Shown: piece by piece, positions 57,811 through 64,000 of the stretch
How positions within the stretch are numbered: the stretch's first letter is position 1
How the letters are laid out: every line of letters starts with the position of its first letter
From: Algiphilus sp022763315
GTDB taxonomy: Bacteria > Pseudomonadota > Gammaproteobacteria > Nevskiales > Nevskiaceae
Strand: one strand, 5' to 3'
Assembly: GCF_965249985.1 (NCBI RefSeq)
Contig: NZ_OZ252280.1
Length of the DNA stretch: 64,000 bases
Notes under the pieces: model-generated
Database searches by the model: none
Seen by the model: only the letters and a program-made list of their open reading frames with translations
Told to the model about the DNA's origin: nothing
Translations under genes and position numbers: made by a program

Positions 57811-57909
57811 ACCTAACAACACGTTGCAGGTGACGTTTGACCCGCTGCCCACTTTTGCTGCCGAAAAAGCGGTCATCGCCTCAAACGCACCTGAACGTGG
57901 ACGTTGGGC
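57811..57909 (+). other. Integron attC recombination site
   Basis: Starts with ACCTAAC (RYYYAAC) and ends with GTTGGGC (GTTRRRY). Between them, arms CACGTT, CAGGTG and CGTTTGA on the left pair with TCAAACG, CACCTG and AACGTG on the right. The left side has single unpaired bases G57826 and A57833, which are the extrahelical bases typical of attC. An inner CCGCT/AGCGG pairs as well. The predicted cut is after G57903. Confidence 0.82.
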
Positions 57910-57924
57910 CGCAGAGATCGCAAG

Positions 57925-58257
57925 ATGAATCGCAGCAATCTTACAACCGTGCTTTTGGTAGGTGGCTTAATCGTAAGTAACGCATGGTGGGCCTTTTCGG
58001 CGCTGGACAGTGGAGTCACCTATACATATCAGCAAGATCAACTTCAGTTGGAACGTGAATCCGTCACTCAACTACTTGCTGTTTCCAACGCGATTGCCGG
58101 TGGCGCTACAACCAAAGAAGAGCTTGTGGTTGTGGCCAGCCAAACGGCAAATACCCCGTTAGCATTTGAGAAGGGCGGATTCGTTTGGGTCGGCGCAATA
58201 GGCTTGCGCTTCGATGAGTCAGGGGAAATCATTGAGCTTCAAAAATCATGGCAGTAA
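57925..58257 (+). CDS. Hypothetical protein with one membrane helix (cassette gene)
   Basis: A 110-residue protein with an N-terminal helix (residues 8-28) and a polar rest; I do not recognise it. It begins 16 bp after the attC core, the normal position for a cassette gene. It overlaps the next reading frame by 44 bp if that starts at 58214. Confidence 0.55.
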   Translation: MNRSNLTTVLLVGGLIVSNAWWAFSALDSGVTYTYQQDQLQLERESVTQLLAVSNAIAGGATTKEELVVVASQTANTPLAFEKGGFVWVGAIGLRFDESGEIIELQKSWQ

Positions 58258-58651
58258 TCCAGCCACTCAACAAGACATCGCAGCCGACCCAGCATTCGCT
58301 GGGTGGCTGACTTCTGCCTTATGTAGCATGGACACCAAGATTCTAAAACGCAGGAAGAGATCAAGGCGGCTCTATCGTCTTATTGGATTCATGTTCTCTT
58401 TGGTCGGTGGGATGCTCGCCATTAGCGGCCTCTTTCTTCTGCTTGATCCCGAAGCCACTCTCAACTGCAATGGCGTGGTTAGTAACTCACCAAGTTGCAA
58501 ACGCCAATTCACGCTATTTGGCGCCATGTTCTTCGTGATTGGGCTGGGGCTGTTGTTCGCAAAAGGCCAGTGGCTCGATCGGCTGTTTCTATGGAGAGAA
58601 AGCATTTCGTTTGCCAACCCGGTTAGGTGGGGTAGGAAAAATGAAAAATAA
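58214..58651 (+). CDS. Hypothetical protein with two membrane helices (cassette gene)
   Basis: A 145-residue frame with two hydrophobic helices separated by a Cys-containing loop (LNCNGVVSNSPSCKRQ). The first 38 codons overlap or follow the previous gene and look non-hydrophobic; an ATG at 58328 (MDTKILKRRKR) is a credible start giving 107 residues. No family recognised. An imperfect hairpin follows the stop. Confidence 0.5.
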   Translation: MSQGKSLSFKNHGSNPATQQDIAADPAFAGWLTSALCSMDTKILKRRKRSRRLYRLIGFMFSLVGGMLAISGLFLLLDPEATLNCNGVVSNSPSCKRQFTLFGAMFFVIGLGLLFAKGQWLDRLFLWRESISFANPVRWGRKNEK

Positions 58652-58709
58652 TAGGTGCTTGCGGTCCAGCGCGCGCTGCGCGCGCGCGAATGAAGCACGG
58701 CTTTAGGTG
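58652..58709 (+). other. Hairpin, possibly a degenerate attC site
   Basis: GTGCTT at 58655-58660 pairs with AAGCAC about 30 bp later, with a GCGCGC-rich interior. It ends CTTTAGGTG, one base from the GTTAGGT end of many attC sites. No proper RYYYAAC box starts it. It could be a decayed attC or a simple hairpin. Confidence 0.35.
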
Positions 58710-58714
58710 CCATC

Positions 58715-59179
58715 TTGTTCGGAGCAACGGCATACATTAGGTTCGACCCGAAGCAGATTCACATCACTGCTACGAATCGCACCGCGCCGTTCATTAGCCT
58801 GCCGCATATCGCCATTGAAGAGCATTCGGACGGAAAGAAAATCATTGCCGCAATTGGACAGGAAGCGAAGACAATGATCGGAAAAAATCGAGTCCAAATC
58901 GTCAATCCTTTCGATCACCTTCGACTGATTGCGGATGACTTTGTTCTTTGCGAAAAGCTACTTATACATGGAATGCGATCGATGTACGGGGCATTCAGCT
59001 TCAACGCGCCGAGCAAGATAATCTTTCATCCTAAGAAGCAAGTTGAGGGCGGCTTGAGTGACATAGAAAGCAGATTTTTGCTTGAGCTAGCATCAAACAT
59101 CGGCGGACGCAAAGTCGCAGTTTATGTGGGAAGCGATCTTTCTATGCAGCAAGTACGCCAATATCGGTTTGATCCTTAA
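58715..59179 (+). CDS. Short MreB-like 'rod shape-determining' family protein
   Basis: A 154-residue protein starting with TTG. IIAAIGQEAKTMIGK and VQIVNPFDHLRLIADDF, then APSKIIFHP and GGLSDIESR, match a family of short MreB-related proteins annotated as rod shape-determining in proteobacteria. They resemble only the N-terminal part of MreB. The usual first residues seem clipped at the cassette edge. The stop TAA lies inside a TTAAC box. Confidence 0.6.
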   Translation: MFGATAYIRFDPKQIHITATNRTAPFISLPHIAIEEHSDGKKIIAAIGQEAKTMIGKNRVQIVNPFDHLRLIADDFVLCEKLLIHGMRSMYGAFSFNAPSKIIFHPKKQVEGGLSDIESRFLLELASNIGGRKVAVYVGSDLSMQQVRQYRFDP

Positions 59180-59257
59180 CATCAGCTTGTAGAGTGACCG
59201 TTTTCTGCTACGCGCTTCGCACTCCACTCCAAAGGGGCCTCAAGCTGGGCGTTTGAT
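59174..59257 (+). other. Possible degenerate attC site
   Basis: CCTTAAC at the left contains the stop of the preceding gene, as is common in cassettes. CAGCTTG (59183-59189) pairs with CAAGCTG (59241-59247) and GAGTG with CACTC inside. The right end is GGGCGTTTGAT, one base from GTTRRRY. Both core boxes have one mismatch and the inner stem is lopsided. Confidence 0.4.
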
Positions 59258-59378
59258 AGCGAATCACGGTGACAAGTTACCAATAAGACCCAACAATCCA
59301 ACATTGAAGAAGTGCAAGCGTCCGGCTGGCCCGCTACTGCTTGACAAGAGCAAGCGCGCCTTCGGGAAGCAGTGCTTC

Positions 59379-59407
59379 TTGTAATTGATGGATTGTGCGC
59401 ATAGAGT
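59379..59407 (+). promoter_or_regulatory. Possible promoter of ccdAB
   Basis: TTGTAA, 17 bp, then TAGAGT. The pair is only moderate (four of six bases in each element) but lies just upstream of ccdA in a region with no other reason to be transcribed. Cassette-borne toxin-antitoxin genes usually have their own promoter. Confidence 0.35.
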
Positions 59408-59437
59408 GGGCGCATGCATTTGCGTGGGGTGAAGGTA

Positions 59438-59680
59438 ATGAACACTGATGTTGCTGCTGAAGAGAAGTCTCCAGTGAATCTGCGTATCCGTACTGCTCTC
59501 AAGGACAAGGCGAGAAACCTCGGGATCAACCTCTCGCAGACGCTGGAGCAGTCCCTTGAGGGCGAAATCCGTCGCCGGGAACAGCTCGAGTGGTTGAAGG
59601 CAAATCGTGATGCCATCGAGGCTTACAACCGACGCGTTAGTGAACGCGGCCCCGCCTTGGCTGCCTATCGCAGCTTCTGA
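59438..59680 (+). CDS. ccdA: CcdA-family antitoxin
   Basis: An 80-residue antitoxin. The ribbon-helix-helix part is VNLRIRTALKDKARNLGINLSQTLEQSL; the C-terminal REQLEWLKANRDAIEAYNRRVSERG is the toxin-binding tail of CcdA proteins. An ATG at 59414 would add eight residues, but the one at 59438 follows GGTGAAGG. It is 7 bp before ccdB. Confidence 0.9.
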   Translation: MNTDVAAEEKSPVNLRIRTALKDKARNLGINLSQTLEQSLEGEIRRREQLEWLKANRDAIEAYNRRVSERGPALAAYRSF

Positions 59681-59687
59681 AATCGGC

Positions 59688-60005
59688 ATGGCTCAGTTCG
59701 ACTACTACCCAAACCCCAACCCGCAAACAAGTGAGTGGGCGCCGTATATCGTTGATCTCCAGCATGAAATGCTTAGTTCGCTTGGCACGAGAGTGATGGC
59801 CCCATTGGTGGTCCCTGAACCGTCAGGTGGGCCCACCATGCAGCGGCTCAATCCGTTGATCACCATCGAGGGTCGGGAATATTTCCTGTCCACAACAGAA
59901 ATGGCTTCGATCCCCGTACGAGAGCTCGCTTCGCGCTGCGGTAATCTCGTCAAACATCGCGGCGAACTGCTGGCGGCAGTCGATCTCTTGTTCACTGCGG
60001 TATAG
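59688..60005 (+). CDS. ccdB: CcdB-family toxin
   Basis: A 105-residue toxin, near the 101 of F-plasmid CcdB. MAQFDYYPNPNP and the VVPEPSG, LNPLITIEG segments match the family. The C-terminus reads LLFTAV, where F CcdB ends FWGI, whose Trp, Gly and Ile are needed to poison DNA gyrase, so the target or potency may differ. Operon with ccdA. Confidence 0.9.
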   Translation: MAQFDYYPNPNPQTSEWAPYIVDLQHEMLSSLGTRVMAPLVVPEPSGGPTMQRLNPLITIEGREYFLSTTEMASIPVRELASRCGNLVKHRGELLAAVDLLFTAV

Positions 60006-60684
60006 GGGGCGTGCGATGAGAGGGACCAGGCTCGATGCGCGCAGGTTTGGCATTAGGGACAATAAGGGACAGACCACGGTTTCTGGGCCGACTTGTGTGG
60101 ATGCCCTGGTCTCTCCCCCGGTATTGCGCTTTGGGTTGGAGCACGACTGCCGGAAGCCCGATCTCTTCACCCAGTCGCGAAGCCGATTGTGGGCGTCCAG
60201 AAAAAGGGCACATTTCCGGTGACACTTCGGCGCGTCGAGATGCGCCGCTTTGGTGCGGCCCCTAATGCACTTTGCGCGAGCGGCCCAGTTGGCGCTCGGC
60301 GTCTTTCATCGGTCGGCCGATGGCTTTGGATATCCCACGCGGCAGGTCCGGGCGGCCGCCGGTCTTCGGCACGCTCTCGGGCAACCGGATGGGGCTTTTC
60401 TTTTTCTTTTCCGGCTTTTTGCGCGACATGGCGTTGGGAGGGGCGGTGATGGGCGCGGCAGCGTAGCGGCGCGCGGGGGAACTGGCAACTGCGCTCGGCT
60501 GGCATTCGGGTCCACCGCGCACTGAAGGCCAACAAACGCACGCGCCTGCGCCTGCGCCAGGTGATGTACCGGACCTGGGTGTACGCCATCGATGCGAATT
60601 GGCTCGGGTGCCTGATCGGTGCGTTCACTGGCTCGGGGTGGATGAAGCCGGTAGCTGCTACCGGCTGAACCCCCGGCGGAGCGC
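60006..60684. other. Stretch without a confident gene
   Basis: At 60052-60085 it carries tandem-looking AGGGACAATAAGGGACAG followed by ACCACGGTTT, a pattern I associate with the edges of REP-associated transposase genes; no transposase frame survives. At 60646-60666 the arms AGCCGGTAGC and GCTACCGGCT around one T form a perfect hairpin just past the LysR stop, perhaps its terminator. Between about 60480 and 60660 a plus-strand frame (LRLRQVMYRTWVYAIDANW) reads like a gene fragment, without a start. Confidence 0.4.
60262..60429 (-). CDS. Possible small basic protein (weak)
   Basis: A 55-residue frame beginning MSRKKPEKKKK and ending GRSRKVH, very rich in Lys and Arg. No ribosome site is evident and no family comes to mind. 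It lies in the gene-poor stretch between ccdB and the LysR gene. It could be a chance frame. Confidence 0.25.
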   Translation of the reverse strand: MSRKKPEKKKKSPIRLPESVPKTGGRPDLPRGISKAIGRPMKDAERQLGRSRKVH

Positions 60685-61596
60685 TCACACGGTGTTCTTC
60701 CCCACCGTGCCGCCAAGCCATCCCGATTGCGCCTCAGCGAGGTCGGCCATCCAATCGGCAACGGCGCGGAAGCGTGGTACCCGCGTTGCGTCCCGATGGC
60801 GAAGCAGCCAGAGCTCGCGGCGTAGCTCCACGCCTTCGCTCAGCCGGCACAGCCCCGCCGCCTCTGCGGCAAAGCACGGCAGGAGCCCGATGCCCAGCCC
60901 GGCCTGGCAGGCCCTCAGCAAGGTCGAGGCCGAACTGGAACGGAAGCGATAGCTGGCGCTAGGCGCAACCTGTTTCAGCCACTGCATTTCTTGAACCTCG
61001 GCAAGGTCGTCGTCGAAGGCCAACCAGGGGACATCCCCCCAACGGCTTTTCGGAATGTCGCTGTATTCGCTTGCACCGTAGACGGCCATGCCGATATGGC
61101 CCACACGCCGCATCAGGATCGCGGCATCGGCGGTGGGGCGCGCGATACGCAGGGCGAGGTCTGCCTCCGAGTGCGTGAAGGACAGCACCTGGTTATCCGG
61201 AATCATGCGGAGGCTAATGTCCGGATGGCTTTCGAGCAACTGCGGAATACGCGGGGTTAGCCAGTGGTCGATCAGGATATCGACCGAGGTGATGCGTACT
61301 TCCCCCGCATGGCTCTCGGACTCGGCGCGTGTGACATCGATCAGCGCCCGCACATCGCCTTCGATGGCGGCAGCCTTCTCCATGAAGATGCGCCCGGCGT
61401 CCGTGGCTTCGTAGCCCTCGGGGCTGCGGATGAACAGGCGGGTCTGCAAGCGTGACTCTGCCGCGGCAAGACGCCTGCTGATGGTGGATACATCCACACC
61501 AAGCTGCTCGGCGGCCCCGCGCATGGACTTCCGCTGTGCCAGGGCCAACAGCACGGGGATATCGTTCCAGTCGAAGCCTCGTTGCAAGCCCACCAC
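60685..61596 (-). CDS. LysR-family transcriptional regulator
   Basis: A 303-residue regulator with an N-terminal helix-turn-helix (MRGAAEQLGVDVSTISRRLAAAE) and a periplasmic-binding-protein-like effector domain. No ATG fits; GTGs at 61596 or 61593 or a TTG at 61587 are the candidate starts. It is divergent from the HD-domain gene. A TGCAAAAGTG/CACTTTGCA repeat 7 bp upstream is a likely binding site. Confidence 0.85.
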   Translation of the reverse strand: MVGLQRGFDWNDIPVLLALAQRKSMRGAAEQLGVDVSTISRRLAAAESRLQTRLFIRSPEGYEATDAGRIFMEKAAAIEGDVRALIDVTRAESESHAGEVRITSVDILIDHWLTPRIPQLLESHPDISLRMIPDNQVLSFTHSEADLALRIARPTADAAILMRRVGHIGMAVYGASEYSDIPKSRWGDVPWLAFDDDLAEVQEMQWLKQVAPSASYRFRSSSASTLLRACQAGLGIGLLPCFAAEAAGLCRLSEGVELRRELWLLRHRDATRVPRFRAVADWMADLAEAQSGWLGGTVGKNTV

Positions 61597-61603
61597 CCGC
61601 TGT

Positions 61604-61628
61604 TGCAAAAGTGCAATTCCACTTTGCA
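61604..61628. promoter_or_regulatory. Candidate LysR operator
   Basis: Arms TGCAAAAGTG and CACTTTGCA around CAATTC; the left arm has one extra A, otherwise the nine bases match. It lies just upstream of the LysR start and about 110 bp before the divergent HD gene. Confidence 0.5.
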
Positions 61629-61736
61629 GGTTAACAGCTTTGCTACCCCGCCCCGCCCTTGTAGCGTGCCGGCATTGCAAGTGAGCAAACCGACCGCAGC
61701 GCCGATGCGGCCAACCCCTCTGTGAGGAGAAGGTGA

Positions 61737-62444
61737 ATGACCACCCACCCAGAAAATGCGCATTCCTCTGATCAGCAAGCATCCGGTCATTGCGGCCATG
61801 GGTGCGCTGCGCACGCGCCGGAAGCCGTTCGCAAGGCCGCCGCGTCGGCGAACGGCGCAGAGTGCGACCGGGAATCACTGCGGCCCCGCGAGATCATTCA
61901 TCACTTTCCGCTCATTGATGAATTGCTGGAGGCGCGTCGGGTCGTGTTCGGGGGCGACGATCAAGAGCCCGTTTTTCAGGGCTACCGTGCGCATGCCTAT
62001 CACATTCTGAACTTCGGCCGGCAATGGATGACAGCGCAACCGGAGCGGGATGAGAAGCTGGCAATCGCCGCCGTATTCCACGACATTGCCGCGTGGCCCA
62101 ATGACAACCTGGACTACCTGCGGCCGTCAGCGGATCAGGCGGACGCCTACCTGGACGCGATCGGTCGGTCGGAGTGGAAACCCGAGATGCGGCTGATGAT
62201 CGAGATGCACCACAAGCTGCGGCCCTATCGGAAGGCGCACGCCGAGTGGGTGGAGCCCGTCCGGCGCGCGGACTGGTGCGACGTCTCTTTCAATCTCTTG
62301 CGCTTCGGGCTGCCGAAAAGCTTCATCAAGGAAGTCAACGCCAGCTTTCCGCTGGGCAAGTTCTATCCGGGCCACGTCTACAAGGTGTCCGCCAAGTGGA
62401 TGCTGCGCCATCCGCTGAACCCGATTCCCATTCTTCGCTGGTAG
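61737..62444 (+). CDS. HD-domain metal-dependent phosphohydrolase-like protein
   Basis: A 235-residue protein. The HD core is visible as RAHAYHILNFG and AAVFHDIAAWPNDN, with a later MIEMHHKL. The substrate is unknown. The N-terminus carries a small HCGHGC cluster that may bind metal. A strong GAGGAGAAGG ribosome site lies before the ATG. It is divergent from the LysR regulator, its likely controller. Confidence 0.8.
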   Translation: MTTHPENAHSSDQQASGHCGHGCAAHAPEAVRKAAASANGAECDRESLRPREIIHHFPLIDELLEARRVVFGGDDQEPVFQGYRAHAYHILNFGRQWMTAQPERDEKLAIAAVFHDIAAWPNDNLDYLRPSADQADAYLDAIGRSEWKPEMRLMIEMHHKLRPYRKAHAEWVEPVRRADWCDVSFNLLRFGLPKSFIKEVNASFPLGKFYPGHVYKVSAKWMLRHPLNPIPILRW

Positions 62445-62483
62445 AGCGCAGGCGGGCGCAGCGGGCGCGCCTCTTTGTGCCCG

Positions 62484-63290
62484 TTAGCGTGGCACGTCTT
62501 TCGGAAAGCCTTGGGTGTGGCGCATCCGCACGTATTCCTGGCGGAAGACGGGGCACCCTGCGAGTGTGTCCAGGGTGTCGATGAGGGGCTCGAGTTCGTC
62601 GTGGTTGCGCCGGCAGCACTGCAAGTATTCGCTGAGTACGCCTTGCAGACTTCTGCCGTGGTCGCGCAGGGCGGCATCAACGCGGCGGAAGTACACCGCG
62701 CCGCCCCAGTACATGGTCGGGTAGCGGCCTTCGGCGCGGAGCTGCGGCGCGGCTTCGATGAAGCTGATGTTGTGCCGGCGGTAGTTGCGCTGGGCACGCG
62801 CGATGTGGTTCCGGTAGCGGCGTTCGGCCTCGGCGGCGCTGAGCACGCCTTTGGTCTGCATAACCTGGTACTGCATGAAGCTGGCGAAGCCTTCGGCGAA
62901 CCAGGCGTGGCGGCTACCAAGATAGGGCAGCAGCAGATGACTGAATTCATGGGCGGCGGTCCAGTCGTTGCGGAAGGCCTGGAGCGAAAAGCGCGGGTCA
63001 ATGTAGAAATCCACACCCTGCGGGTTGCCGCGCCGGGTCTGTGCCCAGGGCACCGGCTCGGCGGCGGGCGCCTTGCGGTGGATGTGAACATGCACCGGCA
63101 GCGGCAGCGCGCCGACGTGGGCTTCCAGCGCCGCAAAGCTCTCCGACAGCCAGTCGCGCACCATGGTTTGCGTGGCGGTATCGAAGTCGTTCTGCCAATG
63201 GAAATGGAGATCGGCTCGGCTGGGTGCGCTGAACAAACAGGCGCTCAGGAGCGCGGCGGCAAGACATCGGCGGGCGGCTGCGTTAGGCAT
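62484..63290 (-). CDS. Secreted gluzincin-like zinc peptidase
   Basis: A 268-residue exported protein with a signal peptide ending near PSRAD. The metal site HEFSH (about residue 115) is followed 20 residues later by WFAEGFASF, whose Glu is the third zinc ligand of gluzincins (M1-like arrangement). The rest is rich in Arg and His. Substrate unknown. It is divergent from the GST-like gene. Confidence 0.75.
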   Translation of the reverse strand: MPNAAARRCLAAALLSACLFSAPSRADLHFHWQNDFDTATQTMVRDWLSESFAALEAHVGALPLPVHVHIHRKAPAAEPVPWAQTRRGNPQGVDFYIDPRFSLQAFRNDWTAAHEFSHLLLPYLGSRHAWFAEGFASFMQYQVMQTKGVLSAAEAERRYRNHIARAQRNYRRHNISFIEAAPQLRAEGRYPTMYWGGAVYFRRVDAALRDHGRSLQGVLSEYLQCCRRNHDELEPLIDTLDTLAGCPVFRQEYVRMRHTQGFPKDVPR

Positions 63291-63393
63291 GGGTGCAGCA
63301 TGGGGGGCGATGCGGTGGCCTTGCAGCCTTGTCCAATGCGCGCCGTCGCCGCTTGCGGATACTCTGCACGCATTGCTTCCTCAGGAACACCGC

Positions 63394-64000
63394 ATGTCCG
63401 GCCCCACGCCCCTGCTGCACCATTACTGGCTTTCCCCCTTCTCCGAGAAGATGCGCCTGATGTTTGGGCACTGCGATATCGCCTGGGGTTCGGTGGAGCA
63501 CAGCATGCGCCTGCCCCGGCCGGAGCTGATGCTGCTCACGGGCGGCTACCGCAAGATGCCGGTGATGCAGCAGGGCGCGGATATCTACTGCGATACGCGT
63601 TTGATGTCGACGCAGCTGATGGCGTGGTCCGGCCGTGATGATCTGTTGCCCGAAGCGCGCAGGCAGGAGGTGCAGGAGCTGTCCGATTTTGCGGATTCGC
63701 GCCTGTTCTTTGTGGTGATCACGGCGTCCATGGGCGGCTCCGCCCTGCGCGCCTTGCGCCGCGAACATGGCGCCACCTGGGGTGAGCTGCTGCGCGTGGT
63801 GTGGGATCGCGTGGGCATGATGCGTGGTGCGGAGGTGCCGCGTATTCCGCCCAAGGTGGCGAGGCGTGAGCTGCACGCCTTCCTGCAGCGCTTCGAGCAG
63901 GAACTGGAAGGCCCCTTCCGTTTTGGCGATGGCCCCACCCTGGCGGATTTCTCGGTCTACCACGTGCTGCGTTTCGGTCACGAGACGCTGCGCGCGGACT
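63394..64000 (+). CDS. Glutathione S-transferase-like protein (partial, cut by window end)
   Basis: About 202 residues are visible. The N-terminal thioredoxin-like part reads LHHYWLSPFSEKMRLMFG, then a GYRKMPVMQ turn with the cis-Pro and ADIYCDTRLM, which is the GST N-terminal layout. A helical C-terminal domain follows with FGDGPTLADFSVYHVL. It starts with ATG after AGGA. The 3' end lies outside the window. Confidence 0.85.
   Translation, partial: MSGPTPLLHHYWLSPFSEKMRLMFGHCDIAWGSVEHSMRLPRPELMLLTGGYRKMPVMQQGADIYCDTRLMSTQLMAWSGRDDLLPEARRQEVQELSDFADSRLFFVVITASMGGSALRALRREHGATWGELLRVVWDRVGMMRGAEVPRIPPKVARRELHAFLQRFEQELEGPFRFGDGPTLADFSVYHVLRFGHETLRAD

Noticed and set aside
59341..59370. TTGACA upstream of ccdA as a promoter
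   Set aside because: No -10-like hexamer at 15-19 bp; a weaker pair closer to ccdA fits better.
59286..59400. A further attC site starting at ACCCAAC
   Set aside because: The left box fits RYYYAAC, and AAGAAG/CTTCTT can pair, but no GTT core occurs before the ccdA coding region.

Overview
The window is about 64 kb of high-GC DNA from a Gammaproteobacterium. The left end keeps the conserved order pilQ-aroK-aroB-(x)-gltB-gltD familiar from Pseudomonas and relatives, and the envelope genes (LpxO-like hydroxylase, OpgG/OpgH, RND efflux) are proteobacterial. The Baeyer-Villiger-type monooxygenase, the carotenoid oxygenase family protein and the class I-like HMG-CoA reductase recall environmental lineages such as Nevskiales/Salinisphaerales, but that placement is only an inference. 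I saw no rRNA, tRNA or CRISPR array.

Layout. 1-9.1 kb: end of pilQ, then aroK-aroB-dgt as an overlapping operon, a sigma70-like promoter, and gltB-gltD (glutamate synthase). 9.1-15.2 kb: EamA transporter, YceH, a DUF488 protein and the long helicase HrpA. 15.2-21.6 kb: a TetR repressor divergent from a three-gene RND efflux operon, with a palindromic operator over the promoter. 21.6-24.3 kb: a DUF2236 protein facing a histidine-motif hydroxylase and its GntR regulator. 24.3-27.3 kb: pyrF, hemE and two small membrane proteins. 27.3-30 kb: a Cys-rich MarR regulator divergent from grxD and selO, a likely redox module. 30-32.7 kb: acyltransferase, HMG-CoA reductase and a stress-like small protein. 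32.9-39 kb: opgG-opgH (periplasmic glucans), a conserved hypothetical and a carotenoid oxygenase. 39-44.4 kb: lipoprotein plus a GlyGly-CTERM-like metalloprotease, LOG protein, LpxO-like hydroxylase and DUF2804. 44.6-48.7 kb: Baeyer-Villiger-type monooxygenase with a strong terminator, zinc-ribbon protein and oligopeptidase. 48.8-50.8 kb: EF-hand protein, ECF sigma factor, probable anti-sigma and periplasmic metal-sensor-like protein, reminiscent of CnrYXH. 50.8-55.3 kb: thiopurine methyltransferase, M23 peptidase, TrkA-type channel with DUF6394, and a membrane protein.

55.4-60.7 kb is the accessory region. It starts with a RES/Xre toxin-antitoxin pair with a 20-bp palindromic operator. Then come visibly AT-richer, same-direction small genes (an RNxxxH protein, two membrane proteins, an MreB-like short protein, ccdA-ccdB). 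One junction at 57811-57909 has the boxes and two-bulge stem of an integron attC site, and two further junctions look like decayed attC sites. I read this as a remnant integron cassette array whose integrase is not in the window. A stretch of about 680 bp without a confident gene follows. The right end (60.7-64 kb) carries a LysR regulator divergent from an HD-domain protein, a secreted gluzincin-like protease and the start of a glutathione-S-transferase-like gene cut by the window edge.

Most operons are tight (ATGA, GTGA or TGATG overlaps) and regulators lie next to their probable targets. Several candidate operators can be read directly and are listed.
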